From: Dokdonella sp.
Lineage (GTDB): Bacteria > Pseudomonadota > Gammaproteobacteria > Xanthomonadales > Rhodanobacteraceae
DNA length: 64,000 bases
Direction of reading: 5' to 3'
NCBI GenBank assembly: GCA_023228465.1
Contig: JALOBC010000010.1
Span: 1-64,000, forward strand
Program-made: the position numbers and the translations under genes
Notes under the pieces: generated by a model
Database searches by the model: none
What the model saw: only the letters and a program-made list of their open reading frames with translations
What the model was told of the DNA's origin: nothing
Shown: piece after piece, positions 45,556 through 54,395 of the stretch
Numbering within the stretch: position 1 is the stretch's first letter
How the letters are laid out: every line of letters begins with the position of its first letter

Positions 45556-46970
45556 TGGATTTCCTCCTGTCGGTTGCGGTTGCGGCGCAGTTGCTCGCGC
45601 AGGGCATGCAGCGGCTCGCTGATGCCGACCTTGTAGCCGTGCGGGTTCTCGAAACGCAGGTATTCGGGCGGCAACAGGGCGAGCCGCTTGGCGGCATGCG
45701 TGCGGATGGTGTCGATGCTGCGCGCTGCGGTGGTTCGTCGGCCGTCCTGCATCACCGGATGCAGCAGCGGTTCGCTGGTCAGGCCGGCGGAATTCATGGA
45801 CTTGTGCGATTCGAAAGGGTGGATCAGCCGCGCAGGCACCGGTTCGGCGCTGCCGGCGATACCGTCGATGCCGAAAAAGCGTCCGTCGGCAGCGAAATAG
45901 CGATGCACCTGCTTGGTGCCGGGCAGGGTGGTCTTGCCGAGGTTCTCCGACAGCTTGATGCGCGGTTCGCCGTGCGCCATGGCCAGCTTGTACACGCCAT
46001 CGAGCGCGGCATCCGGCTCGCCGGTGACGATGCTGGTGCCCACGCCGAAGATGTCGATGGGCGCATGTTGCTGGCGCAGGCTGCGGATGACGTATTCGTC
46101 GAGCTGGTTGGAGGCGGCGATCTTCACCTCCTGGCAGCCGGCGGCATCGAGCATGTCGCGCGCGCGGCGGGCGAAGAAGGCCAGGTCGCCGCTGTCCAGG
46201 CGGATGGCGCGCAGGCGCTGGCCGCGCGCACGCATTTCCTGCGCCACCGTGATCGCGTTCGGCAGGCCGCTGCCGAGCGTGTCGTAGGTGTCCACCAGCA
46301 GCACGGTGTTGTCCGGCCGCGCGGCGGCAAAGGCGCGGAAGGCGGCCAGTTCGTCGCCATGCCACTGGATGAAGGCGTGGGCCATGGTGCCTTCGGCACG
46401 CAGACCGTAGGCCTTGGCGGCGTACACGTTGCTGGTTGAATCGAAGCCGCCGATGACCGCCGCGCGCGCGGCCAGCACGCCCGCCGGCCCCTGCGCGCGG
46501 CGCAGCCCGAATTCGCTCAGGATCGCGTCGCCCGCGGCCAGACGCATGCGCGCGGCCTTGGTTGCCACCAGCGACTGGTAGTTGATCAGGTTGAGGATCA
46601 GCGTCTCCACCAGCTGCGCCGCGATCACGTCGCCCTCGACGCGCAGCAGCGGTTCGGTCGGAAACACCACTTCGCCTTCACTGGGCGCGTACAGACTGCC
46701 GCGGAAGCGCAGCTCGCGCAGGTAATCCAGGTAGTCGGTGTCGAAGCCATGGCCGGCCAGCCAATCGATCTCATCGGCCGTGAAGCGCCAGTCCTCCAGC
46801 ACCTCCAGCACCGTTTCCAGGCCGGTGAACACCACGTAGCCTCCGCCAAAGGGCAGCTTGCGGAAGAAATAGTCGAACACCGCCCGGCGATCCTGCTGGC
46901 CACCGCGGAACAGTGCCTGTCCCATGGCGAGCTGGTACAGATCGGTGTAGGTGCCGGTGATGCCCTGCAT
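45552..46970 (-). CDS. pncB: Nicotinate phosphoribosyltransferase
   Basis: A 472-residue type II phosphoribosyltransferase forming nicotinate mononucleotide from nicotinate, PRPP and ATP. Family motifs include TDLYQLAMGQALF, EFGLRRAQGPAGVLAARAA, LVDTYDTLGSGL, IRLDSGDLAF and FGVGTSIVTG. First gene of a two-gene operon with pncA. It is divergent from the SDR gene at 47113. Confidence 0.95.
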   Translation of the reverse strand: MQGITGTYTDLYQLAMGQALFRGGQQDRRAVFDYFFRKLPFGGGYVVFTGLETVLEVLEDWRFTADEIDWLAGHGFDTDYLDYLRELRFRGSLYAPSEGEVVFPTEPLLRVEGDVIAAQLVETLILNLINYQSLVATKAARMRLAAGDAILSEFGLRRAQGPAGVLAARAAVIGGFDSTSNVYAAKAYGLRAEGTMAHAFIQWHGDELAAFRAFAAARPDNTVLLVDTYDTLGSGLPNAITVAQEMRARGQRLRAIRLDSGDLAFFARRARDMLDAAGCQEVKIAASNQLDEYVIRSLRQQHAPIDIFGVGTSIVTGEPDAALDGVYKLAMAHGEPRIKLSENLGKTTLPGTKQVHRYFAADGRFFGIDGIAGSAEPVPARLIHPFESHKSMNSAGLTSEPLLHPVMQDGRRTTAARSIDTIRTHAAKRLALLPPEYLRFENPHGYKVGISEPLHALREQLRRNRNRQEEIQ

Positions 46971-47100
46971 GGCGCGTTTCCCCCGCGGATCGGACGTGGA
47001 TGGCCGCGCTTGTGCCGTGCGCATGGCCTGACGAAGCGTGCGCGGCCGGGTGACCTGCGCAAGACGCCTGAAGACCTGAGGTGCGGCCACCGCGACGGAC

Positions 47101-47106
47101 TACAAT
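47101..47106 (+). promoter_or_regulatory. -10 element giving a leaderless message
   Basis: TACAAT lies 6 bp before ATG 47113, which places the expected start of transcription on the A of the ATG. No Shine-Dalgarno sequence is present between them. Confidence 0.45.
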
Positions 47107-47112
47107 GCCTGC

Positions 47113-47865
47113 ATGAACCCACGCACCGTACTGGTTACCGGCGCCACGGCCGGCTTCGGGGCAGCCATCGCGCGGCGCTTCGCCGCTGGCGGCTGGAACG
47201 TGATTGCCTTCGGCCGGCGTGCCGAACGCCTGGCCGAGCTGGCCCAGGCCTGCGCACCTGCGCGGGTACACACCGCGGCCTTCGACATCCGCGATGCGGC
47301 GGCCATGCGCGCCGCCCTGGACGCCCTGCCGGACGGATTCGGCGACATCGACCTGCTGGTCAACAACGCCGGCCTTGCCCTCGGCACCGCGCCGGCGCAG
47401 GCGGCCGACCTGGCCCAGTGGCAGCAGATGATCGACACCAACGTGACCGCGCTGGTCACCCTGACGCGCCTGCTGTTGCCGGGCCTCATCGAGCGGCGCG
47501 GCGCCATCATCAACATCAGCTCCATTTCCGGCACCCATCCCTATCGCGGCGGCAACGTGTACGGCGGCACCAAGGCCTTCGTCACCCAGTTTTCGCTGGG
47601 CCTGCGCTGCGACCTGCACGGCACTGGCGTGCGCGTTACCGTGATCGAACCCGGCATGGCGCAGACCGAGTTCACCCTGGTGCGCACGGGCGGCGACCAG
47701 CACGCTTCCGATACGCTGTATGCCGGTGCCCATCCAATCACCGCCGATGACCTGGCCGAATCCACCTGGTGGATCGCCAACCTGCCGCCGCACCTGAACG
47801 TCAGCCGCTTCGAGCTGATGCCGGTCAGTCAATCACCGGCCGGCCTGCAGGTGGCGCGCGACTGA
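47113..47865 (+). CDS. SDR family 3-hydroxy acid dehydrogenase, YdfG-like
   Basis: A 250-residue short-chain dehydrogenase with TGATAGFG cofactor motif, NNAG, catalytic Ser in NISSISGTHPY and Tyr-Lys in YGGTKAF. The PGMAQTEFTLVR segment is typical of E. coli YdfG, an NADP-dependent L-allo-threonine / 3-hydroxypropionate dehydrogenase. The substrate here is inferred from the family. Possibly translated from a leaderless mRNA. Confidence 0.9.
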   Translation: MNPRTVLVTGATAGFGAAIARRFAAGGWNVIAFGRRAERLAELAQACAPARVHTAAFDIRDAAAMRAALDALPDGFGDIDLLVNNAGLALGTAPAQAADLAQWQQMIDTNVTALVTLTRLLLPGLIERRGAIINISSISGTHPYRGGNVYGGTKAFVTQFSLGLRCDLHGTGVRVTVIEPGMAQTEFTLVRTGGDQHASDTLYAGAHPITADDLAESTWWIANLPPHLNVSRFELMPVSQSPAGLQVARD

Positions 47866-48198
47866 GCAGGGTGGGCGACCGAGAGGCGCGGGCGGCGGCT
47901 CGATTCCGGGCCGGCCGGGCCATGGCGGGCGCGATATCGGGCCAGTGGGTGACGATCGCGCCACCTTCGGGTCATCGTGGCGTGGGATGCCTTCGGTCAA
48001 GGCCGCCGGCGAACGGGCCTGCTCTGTCTCGTGCCGGTCGAGATGGAAATCCGGCAATCCGGGTGGCTGGGTGGTGGCCCTCCAGGTAGACACCGAGGTC
48101 GTTGGCCCGCGCGACTTCCGGCCCATTCCAGCGGCAGCGGATTTGGATACACTCGGCACCACAGGGCCGGCCTGGGCCGGTCTGGCGGAAGCGCCCCG
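47866..48198 (+). other. 333-bp intergenic region with candidate promoter
   Basis: No coding sequence is supported. TACACT at 48148-48153 is a -10 candidate 45 bp before the TPR gene start. Confidence 0.35.
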
Positions 48199-50361
48199 AT
48201 GCCGTCCGAGCAGCCTGGCTTCCTCGCGGAACTGAAGCGCCGCCACGTCGGACGCGTGGCGCTGGCCTATATGGTCGCAGGCTGGCTGGTCATCCAGATT
48301 GCGACGCAGGTCTTTCCCTTCTTCGAGATTCCCAACTGGGCTGTGCGCCTGGTGATCCTGCTTCTGTTCCTGGGCTTTCCGGTGGCCGTGGCGCTGGCCT
48401 GGATCTACGAGCTGACCCCGGGCGGCATCCGCCGTACGGCTCCGGCCGACTCACCCGAGGCGCGACCTGCCGAGCAGCGCCGCCAGGTCGCGCGCAAGCT
48501 CAACACCGCCATCATCACCATCCTGGTCGCCTCGGTGTTGTTCCTCGGCTGGCGGCTGCTCGTTGTCGATCGTTCCGCGCCGCAGTCCGACGCATCTTTG
48601 GGTGGCGTGCCTGCAGGTCAGACGGAGGCGACGTGGCCGATGCCCGCACCGATCGCCGCACCCTTGCCGGCGCCGGCGAAATCCATTGCCGTGCTGCCGT
48701 TCGAGAACCTGTCCGACGAGAAGGCAGGCGAGTACTTCGTCGCCGGCATGCAGGATCTCATTCTGACCAAGCTCTCGGAAATCGCCGATCTCAAGGTCAT
48801 CTCGCGCACCTCGAGCTCCCGCTATCGCAGCCGGCCCGACGATCTCCGCCGCGTCGGCGCGGAACTTGGCGTCGCCACGGTGCTCGAGGGCAGCGTGCAA
48901 CGTGCGGGCAACCGCGTGCTGGTCAACGTACAGTTGATCGATACCCGGTCCGACGCGCATCTTTGGGCGCAGAGTTACGAGCGCACGCTGGACAACGTCT
49001 TCGGCGTGGAAGGCGAAGTGGCCGGCAAGATCGCCAGTGCACTGGATGCACGGCTTTCCCAGGCCGAAACGGTGGGGCTGGCGATGGTGTCCACCACCGA
49101 CAAGGTGGCGATGGATCGCTTCCTGCACGCCGAGTTCAAGCTGGCCAAGGGCTTCTCCAATTACGATACCGCGCCGCTCAGGGAGTCGCTGCCGCTCTAC
49201 CGGCAGGCAATTCTGGAGGACCCGGAGTTTGCCTTGGCCTATGCGCGGCTGTCCTTCGCGGAAAGCCTGCTGGGCTGGTTCGGGGGCGGGGGCGGCGATG
49301 TCCCCGAGCTGATCGAACGCGCTGATGCCGACGCCCGGCAGGCGTTGCGCCTGGCGCCCGACGACAGCCCGGCTCTGGTTGCAATGGCCTACAGCGCGTA
49401 CTACGGCCGTGGCGATTACACGGCCGCATTGGAATTTTTTGCGCGGGCGCTCCGCGCCAGGCCCAACGACCCCGTCGCGTTGTCGGGGCGCGCCTACGTC
49501 GAGCGACGGCAGGGGCGTTACGATGCGGCGCTTGCGTCGCTGCAGAAGTCGCTCGCGATCGATCCACGCAATTCTGCGCTGGCTGCCGAGCTCGCCTCCA
49601 CCTACGCCATGGTGAGGCACTATGCCGAGGCCCAGGGCTGGAGCCAGCGCGCGCTGGCACTCGATCCGGACAACCTCAATGCGCGTGCCTTCCTGTCCCT
49701 CGCGATCCTTCATGGCGATGGCGATATCGCTGGCGCGCTGTCCGCGGTATCCGGCGACTGGCCGATGATGAAACTCATGCGCGTGAACCTGCTGTCCCTG
49801 CAGCGGCGCCATGCCGAGGCGCTGGCCCTGCTCGAGAGCGTACCCGACACGCCGGACAACTTCGGTGCGCCCGCCCCGAAGTCGTTGCAGGAAGCCGAAC
49901 TCTACCGCTTGCTGGGGGACAACGATCACGCGGTAATGGCGTATCAAGTGGCCAGGCCCGCAGTGCAGGGGCGGCTGAGCGGGAAGCGCGGCTTCGCCGG
50001 CCTCGTCCAGTTGGAATCCGCGCGCGTCGAACTTGGCCTGGGTCGTCTCCAGGACGCGCTCGATCAGACCGAACTTGCGCTCGCCCAGACTATCCGGAGT
50101 GGTGACCACGTGTTCCTGCCGCAGGTGATGCGCGGCGCAGCGGCCCTCTATGCGCAGGCCGGTCGCGCCGAACTGGCGGTTCCGCTGATCGACAAGCTCA
50201 TCGAAATGCCCGGCGCCGGACTGACCTGCGCACCGGTGCTGCTGTGGCTGGACCCCGCATGGGATCCGATCCGCGCCGACCCGGGCTTCCAGGCGCTGCT
50301 CGGAAAGTACGCCAGGTCGCGCCCGGAAGTGCCCAACGAGGCGGCGGCGACACATATCTGA
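48199..50361 (+). CDS. TolB-like / TPR membrane protein
   Basis: A 720-residue protein. Two N-terminal membrane spans (VALAYMVAGWLVIQIATQVF; WAVRLVILLLFLGFPVAVAL) and a third at about 95-115 (AIITILVASVLFLGWRLLVV) are followed by a FlgO/TolB-type domain (SIAVLPFENLSDEKAGEYF; GVATVLEGSVQRAGNRVLVN). At least six TPR-like units come next (ALRARPNDPVALSGRAYVER; SLAIDPRNSALAAELASTYA). Such proteins often lie next to, or are fused with, CadC-type or adenylate-cyclase signalling domains; here no such output is attached. Role unknown, possibly a scaffold. Confidence 0.87.
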   Translation: MPSEQPGFLAELKRRHVGRVALAYMVAGWLVIQIATQVFPFFEIPNWAVRLVILLLFLGFPVAVALAWIYELTPGGIRRTAPADSPEARPAEQRRQVARKLNTAIITILVASVLFLGWRLLVVDRSAPQSDASLGGVPAGQTEATWPMPAPIAAPLPAPAKSIAVLPFENLSDEKAGEYFVAGMQDLILTKLSEIADLKVISRTSSSRYRSRPDDLRRVGAELGVATVLEGSVQRAGNRVLVNVQLIDTRSDAHLWAQSYERTLDNVFGVEGEVAGKIASALDARLSQAETVGLAMVSTTDKVAMDRFLHAEFKLAKGFSNYDTAPLRESLPLYRQAILEDPEFALAYARLSFAESLLGWFGGGGGDVPELIERADADARQALRLAPDDSPALVAMAYSAYYGRGDYTAALEFFARALRARPNDPVALSGRAYVERRQGRYDAALASLQKSLAIDPRNSALAAELASTYAMVRHYAEAQGWSQRALALDPDNLNARAFLSLAILHGDGDIAGALSAVSGDWPMMKLMRVNLLSLQRRHAEALALLESVPDTPDNFGAPAPKSLQEAELYRLLGDNDHAVMAYQVARPAVQGRLSGKRGFAGLVQLESARVELGLGRLQDALDQTELALAQTIRSGDHVFLPQVMRGAAALYAQAGRAELAVPLIDKLIEMPGAGLTCAPVLLWLDPAWDPIRADPGFQALLGKYARSRPEVPNEAAATHI

Positions 50362-50549
50362 GTGCAGGCAATCGGCGGGAGCGCCCATGCGCAAGCACAG
50401 GGCCATCACGAAGAAGGCCGCTGCAGCCAGGAAATCTTGACGGCTGCGTTCACCACCGTGACAGTACCCACACCGCTTCACCTGCCCCGGCCGGCATGTT
50501 CCGGAATCGGTGGCCGGCTTGGATCGGAATGGGCCGGAAGGAGACCAGG

Positions 50550-50651
50550 ATGGAAGGCGTTCCCCTGAAGCAGAAGCAACTGGCCGCCCGCTGGTGCATC
50601 AGCGAGGCCAACCTGGAGCACTGGCGCGGCGAGGGGCTCGGCCTCGGGTAA
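50550..50651 (+). pseudogene. Truncated helix-turn-helix (excisionase-like) fragment
   Basis: 33 codons from ATG 50550 read KQKQLAARWCISEANLEHWR then GEGLGLG and stop. This is the front of a phage/island-type DNA-binding helix-turn-helix (Q-L-A-x-R-W-x-I-S-E-x-x-L-x-x-W-R). The usual following wing is missing. It is probably a decayed excisionase or AlpA-like regulator. Confidence 0.55.
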
Positions 50652-50953
50652 ATTGCTCCATCCTCTCAAGAGTTGAAGCCTCCGGGAAGGCCGGGGTGGT
50701 TCAGGCCTTCTACTGGCAGCAACTGCTCGACGACGGCGTGGTCGGCAGTGGGAGCGAGATCGCCCAGCGCGAAGGCTTGCACCACTCGACGGTCAATGAA
50801 CTGCTGCGCCTGACGTTGCTGGAGCCTGCCATCATTCAGACCATCCTGGCCGGACAGCAGTCCAAGTGCATGAGCCTGCAGTGGTTCCAGCGGAATCCAC
50901 TGCCGACCGACTGGGTGGTGCAGCGGGGGGTAGTGGCCGGGTTTGATGCCTGA
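50652..50953 (+). pseudogene. Remnant of an island-borne helix-turn-helix protein
   Basis: An open stretch without a good start encodes VVQAFYWQQLLDDGVVGSGS, EIAQREGLHHSTVNELLRLT and LLEPAIIQTILAGQQ. This is the pattern of small proteins that travel with site-specific recombinases on genomic islands (W-Q-x-L-L-D-x-G ... E-I-A-x-x-E-G ... L-R-L-T-L-L-x-P). The N-terminus appears lost. Confidence 0.55.
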
Positions 50954-50958
50954 CCGGA

Positions 50959-51282
50959 TTACGAACCCTCGATCACCCGTGCCACATCACTGCGGCATTC
51001 GGCGCACTGGCCCACCAGCAGCAAGTCGCCGCCCTTGGTGGTGCCGCTGAAATTGGTGATCGTGGTTTCGTGACGGCAGTGGCCGCACCAGACGTTGGAC
51101 AGCAGCCGCTGGCGGATGTCGGCAGGGATGGACTCCCAGCGCTGGCGGGCGGGTTTGGTGAAGCCGGGAAATGACTCAACGCCTACTGTGGACTCTGCCA
51201 GTTCAGGCACCCGCTTGATCGCCATCGCCCTGGCTTCTTTCATCGCAGCCTGAGTCTGCAGGTTCGGTGTTTTCTCGTTCAT
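50959..51282 (-). CDS. Zinc-ribbon protein in the toxin-antitoxin operon
   Basis: A 107-residue protein. Two CxxC pairs (VWCGHCRHET and GQCAECRSD) suggest a zinc ribbon in the C-terminal half; the N-terminal half is helical and charged. It starts 4 bp after the toxin stop, so it is the third gene of the operon. A third gene is not part of the ordinary Phd/Doc unit. Family not recognised. Confidence 0.75.
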   Translation of the reverse strand: MNEKTPNLQTQAAMKEARAMAIKRVPELAESTVGVESFPGFTKPARQRWESIPADIRQRLLSNVWCGHCRHETTITNFSGTTKGGDLLLVGQCAECRSDVARVIEGS

Positions 51283-51286
51283 GGCA

Positions 51287-51667
51287 TCACTTTGCGGCGA
51301 CGGCAAACGACCGTAGCCACGGATCAAGGTGGGCGATGTCAAACGTGCCAGACTCGAACATCTGCAACATCTCCGCATAGATCTGCATCGGCGCACGCTG
51401 TAAGCGCCAGCCATTGATGCGCAGGAACACGTCGGCCGCCGCAAAGGCGATACGCTTGTTCCCGTCCACGAACGGGTGGTTGATCGCCAGGCTTTCCAAC
51501 AGAGCAGCAGCCTCAGCCACGATGTCATCGTAGTAGCCGGTCTGCGGGCGGAACAGTGCGGCCTCCAGCGCTCCGGGATCGCGCACCCCCGTTGCCCCGC
51601 CATACCGTTGCATCAGGACTGTGTGCATGCCCAGCACATCAGCCACGGTCAGGTAATCGTGCGCCAC
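51287..51667 (-). CDS. doc: Death-on-curing (Fic-fold) toxin
   Basis: A 126-residue Doc-type toxin. The Fic catalytic motif HPFVDGNKR is intact, with helices typical of Doc (YLTVADVLGMHTVLMQRYGG; LFRPQTGYYDDIVAEAAALL). Doc proteins phosphorylate EF-Tu and stop translation. The GTG start at 51667 lies 3 bp after the antitoxin stop. Confidence 0.93.
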   Translation of the reverse strand: MAHDYLTVADVLGMHTVLMQRYGGATGVRDPGALEAALFRPQTGYYDDIVAEAAALLESLAINHPFVDGNKRIAFAAADVFLRINGWRLQRAPMQIYAEMLQMFESGTFDIAHLDPWLRSFAVAAK

Positions 51668-51670
51668 GGT

Positions 51671-51901
51671 TTACTTGGCCAGTTCGCGGTAGAGGCTGTC
51701 GAACTCATCCAGACTGGACGCGAAAGAAGCCATCACGTGACGGCGGGGGCGTTCCTTTTGCTGCCGGTCGATGTAGTCGCGCAGGGCGTCATCGAGCACC
51801 GCCTGGAACTGGCGGCCCTGGCTTTCTGCGATCTGGCGCAACGCGGCCAGCACATCGGGCGCGGCCTGGGAGGAAAACTTTTCGCGGACAGCAGTCGTCA
51901 T
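51671..51901 (-). CDS. Antitoxin of the Doc toxin
   Basis: A 76-residue protein directly upstream of doc. The N-terminal half could be a DNA-binding dimer (AAPDVLAALRQIAESQGRQF). The C-terminal tail (SLDEFDSLYRELAK) has the hydrophobic helix expected to plug the toxin's active site. ATG 51901 is preferred because GGAG lies 7 bp upstream; ATGs at 51916 and 51913 are alternatives. It is not a typical Phd by sequence, so the operator-binding fold is uncertain. Confidence 0.8.
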   Translation of the reverse strand: MTTAVREKFSSQAAPDVLAALRQIAESQGRQFQAVLDDALRDYIDRQQKERPRRHVMASFASSLDEFDSLYRELAK

Positions 51902-51912
51902 GGCCATCTCCA

Positions 51913-51938
51913 TCATGATTCATCTTGACGATTCATGA
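51913..51938 (-). promoter_or_regulatory. Paired TCATGA operator of the toxin-antitoxin operon
   Basis: TCATGA palindromes at 51913-51918 and 51933-51938 are centred 20 bp apart, two helical turns. They overlap the antitoxin ribosome site and a -10-like TATCAT (minus strand, 51940-51935). This is the expected layout for autorepression. Confidence 0.5.
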
Positions 51939-52185
51939 TAGAGCAAGACGGGAAGATTTGCCACCGCGTTGATGGCGTTCGATGCCTGACTGGCGGCCTT
52001 GGTTGACAGTGAACCGGCGCGCGTAAGTTGTTGACTTTGCTAGACCATCATTTGCGCCTACCCGCAGGCCAAACGGAGAACAGAGGCGGCTCTGGCCGAG
52101 AAAGTGGCCGATTTCAGTCGTTTCGGCAGCAGGCCACCCGCAGCACGGCTGGCCGGAACTCCGCATGGCGCGGGGATTTCAGGCA

Positions 52186-52217
52186 AGAAAAAGGGCCCGG
52201 AGATCATCCGAGCCCTT
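52186..52217 (-). terminator. Intrinsic terminator of ssrA
   Basis: On the minus strand AAGGGC (52217-52212) pairs with GCCCTT (52196-52191), followed by a run of T's. It starts 6 bp after the tmRNA 3' end. Confidence 0.8.
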
Positions 52218-52222
52218 GTAGA

Positions 52223-52574
52223 TGGTGGAGGCGGCGGGAATCGAACCCGCGTCCGAAGGCGCTCCGCGCCCGGCGCTACATGCTTAGCCCGACGTTTGAT
52301 CTCATCCTGCGACAACACGACGGGCAAAGCACGCCGCAGGACCAGCCTCTTGGATTTAGCCTGCCGCCGAAAGGCGCCGGTGCAGGCGATCCCGTGATAA
52401 TGACCCTACATCCACGAGCACAGGCACAAGTGGGTTCGGGGCTAGGCCTTAAGCGGCCAGAGCGTAGACGTCGTCGTTCGCGTCTAAGTTTTTGCCACCG
52501 GATTAACGAGGAAGATGACGCCCTCGGCATGCTCCAGACTGCTTCACGTCCCCCGTCGAAGCCAGGTCGCCCCC
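52223..52574 (-). ncRNA. ssrA: Transfer-messenger RNA
   Basis: 352 nt. The 5' end GGGGGCG pairs (one G-U) with CGCCTCC before ACCA. The tRNA-like part has the T loop GGTTCGATTCCCGCC. The internal reading frame (52481-52449, minus strand) starts at GCG and encodes the degradation tag ANDDVYALAA before TAA. It rescues stalled ribosomes together with SmpB, which is encoded immediately upstream. The 3' end is a common integration site and the flank to 50.4 kb carries element remnants. Confidence 0.97.
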
Positions 52575-52640
52575 GGGAACAGGACTAATGGTGGGGTCGG
52601 GCGGTGGGAAAATCAAGCGCCGCAAGCGTGGCGGCGCGGT

Positions 52641-53129
52641 TCAGGCTTCGCGGTTGTGGGCACGCATGGTGCGTTGCTTCTCGCGGTTCCAGTCGCGCTC
52701 CCGGGCGGCGTCGCGCTTGTCGTGCTCCTGTTTGCCGCGCGCCAGCCCGAGGTCGAGCTTGACGCGGTTCTTCTTCCAGTACATCGACAGCGGGATCAGG
52801 GTGTAGCCCTTGCGCTCGATGGCGCCGACGAGCTTGTCGATCTCCTCGCGGTGGAGCAGCAGCTTGCGCGTGCGCCGGTCATCGGCGAGGACGTGCGTGG
52901 AGGCCGAGATCAGTGGCACGATGGAGGCACCGAACAGGAAGATCTCGCCGTTCTTGACGATGGCGTAGGCATCGGAAAGGTTGATGCGGCCGGCGCGCAG
53001 GCTTTTCACTTCCCAGCCCTGCAGGGCGATGCCGGCTTCGTAGTGCTCGTCGATGTGGTATTCGTGGCGGGCGCGCTTGTTCTGCGCGATCTGGCCGCCA
53101 CCTTTTTCCTTGCCCTTGGGTTTGGCCAT
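52641..53129 (-). CDS. smpB: SsrA-binding protein
   Basis: A 162-residue SmpB that docks tmRNA on stalled ribosomes. The OB-fold body carries HIDEHYEAGIALQGWEVKSL, DRRTRKLLLHREEI and YWKKNRVKLDLGLARGKQEH, followed by the basic C-terminal tail (RDWNREKQRTMRAHNREA). ATG 53129 gives the family length. It is adjacent to ssrA on the same strand and divergent from ratA. Confidence 0.97.
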   Translation of the reverse strand: MAKPKGKEKGGGQIAQNKRARHEYHIDEHYEAGIALQGWEVKSLRAGRINLSDAYAIVKNGEIFLFGASIVPLISASTHVLADDRRTRKLLLHREEIDKLVGAIERKGYTLIPLSMYWKKNRVKLDLGLARGKQEHDKRDAARERDWNREKQRTMRAHNREA

Positions 53130-53159
53130 GTACGCTGGAATCCTGGAAAACGAGTGCCG

Positions 53160-53591
53160 ATGATCGAGATCCGCCGCCAAGCCGTCGTTCCCTACACGCC
53201 CGCGCAGATGTTCGATCTGGTCAATGACGTGGAAGCATACCCGAGGCGCTTTTCCTGGTGCGCTGCGGCAAGCGTGCTGACGCGCCAGGAAAATGAGCTG
53301 ACCGTGCGGCTGGACCTGCGCTTTGCCGGCTTCCGCCATGCTTTCACCACGCGCAACGTGTTGTCGCCCCCCCACCACCTGCGCGTGGAACTGGTGGAAG
53401 GGCCGCTGCGCACCCTCGAGGGCGACTGGTACTTCGATGCGTTGGGCGATAAAGGGTGCAAGATCCGCCTGGCGCTGGACTTCGATTACGCTGGCCGGAT
53501 CACCGGTGCTGCGCTGCGGGTCGGCTTCCAGGTACTGGCCAACCGCATGGTGGATGATTTCTGTTCCGCGGCGCGCAAGGTCTATGGCTGA
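53160..53591 (+). CDS. ratA: RatA-family START/COQ10-like protein
   Basis: A 143-residue protein of the RatA/Coq10 family (VVPYTPAQMFDLVNDVEAYP; LEGDWYFDALGDKGCKIRLA). In E. coli RatA was described as a ribosome-association toxin; related proteins bind ubiquinone. It overlaps rnfH by 8 bp and is divergent from smpB, the classic order. Confidence 0.94.
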   Translation: MIEIRRQAVVPYTPAQMFDLVNDVEAYPRRFSWCAAASVLTRQENELTVRLDLRFAGFRHAFTTRNVLSPPHHLRVELVEGPLRTLEGDWYFDALGDKGCKIRLALDFDYAGRITGAALRVGFQVLANRMVDDFCSAARKVYG

Positions 53592-53868
53592 GAAGATCGA
53601 GATCGAAGTGGCCTATGCCGAACCGGGGCGGCAGGTCCTGCGCCGGATCGCGCTGGCACGGGGGGCGACCGTCGCCGATGCGATCGAGGCGTCGGGCATC
53701 GTCAGCGGGCTCGGCCTCGATGCTGGGGCGCTCACGGTCGGGATCTGGTCGCGGCCGGCGCGGCACGACACGCTGCTCGAGGCGGGCGACCGGGTGGAGC
53801 TTTACCGTCCGCTCAAGGTGGATCCGAAGGAAGCCCGGCGCCGGCGCGCCGAACGGGCAGGGCGCTGA
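53584..53868 (+). CDS. rnfH: RnfH/RatB ubiquitin-fold protein
   Basis: A 94-residue protein of the RnfH family (IEIEVAYAEPGRQVLRRIAL; GDRVELYRPLKVDPKEARRR). The beta-grasp fold is inferred. It is translationally coupled to ratA by overlap. Cellular role is not established. Confidence 0.93.
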   Translation: MAEKIEIEVAYAEPGRQVLRRIALARGATVADAIEASGIVSGLGLDAGALTVGIWSRPARHDTLLEAGDRVELYRPLKVDPKEARRRRAERAGR

Positions 53869-53893
53869 TCCGCCCGCTGGCCGGCGCAGCGCC

Positions 53894-54298
53894 TCAGCCC
53901 TGGCCGCTGCGCTTCTTCTCGTCCGGGCGCTTCTCGTCGGGATAGGCGCGCTTGTACTTGCGCGCCTCCAGCATCAGCTGCTTGGGATCTTCGGCGAAGT
54001 AGTCCCCTTCGATGCGCGCCAGGAAGCCGTCCTCGAAATGCAGCGTCAGGTCGCGCGTATCCATCTTGTTGCGGCCCTCGCGCAGCGTGGAAACATAGTC
54101 CCAGCGATCCTGGTCGAACGGGCTGATGATCGAGGGCGAGCCCATCACCAGCAGCACCTGGCGCTTGCTCATGCCGGGCTTCAGGGATTCGACCTGGGCC
54201 TTGTCGAGCAGGTTGCCCTGTTGCGTATCGACGCGGTAGATGAGGCCACAGCCGCCAAGCGAAAGGGCGGCAAGCAGGAGGATCCAGCAGAAGCGCAT
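53894..54298 (-). CDS. bamE: Outer-membrane assembly lipoprotein
   Basis: A 134-residue BamE/SmpA lipoprotein with signal and lipobox ending at Cys17 (LAALSLGGC). The SmpA domain reads VESLKPGMSKRQVLLVMGSP and DYVSTLREGRNKMDTRDLTL. It stabilises the BAM complex that inserts outer-membrane barrels. The tail is lysine/aspartate-rich. Divergent from fur. Confidence 0.96.
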   Translation of the reverse strand: MRFCWILLLAALSLGGCGLIYRVDTQQGNLLDKAQVESLKPGMSKRQVLLVMGSPSIISPFDQDRWDYVSTLREGRNKMDTRDLTLHFEDGFLARIEGDYFAEDPKQLMLEARKYKRAYPDEKRPDEKKRSGQG

Positions 54299-54395
54299 GC
54301 GGGAGGTTCCGGAGCAGGGTGACGAAGCGGCGATGATACACTACGACGTTGCACGACAAGGGCTGATCGCCGCCACCGCCAGAGGAGGTCCGGGC

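Noticed and set aside
50362..52260. Direct repeat of the ssrA 3' end marking an integrated island
   Set aside because: No second copy of the ssrA end was found in the window, so att sites cannot be claimed.
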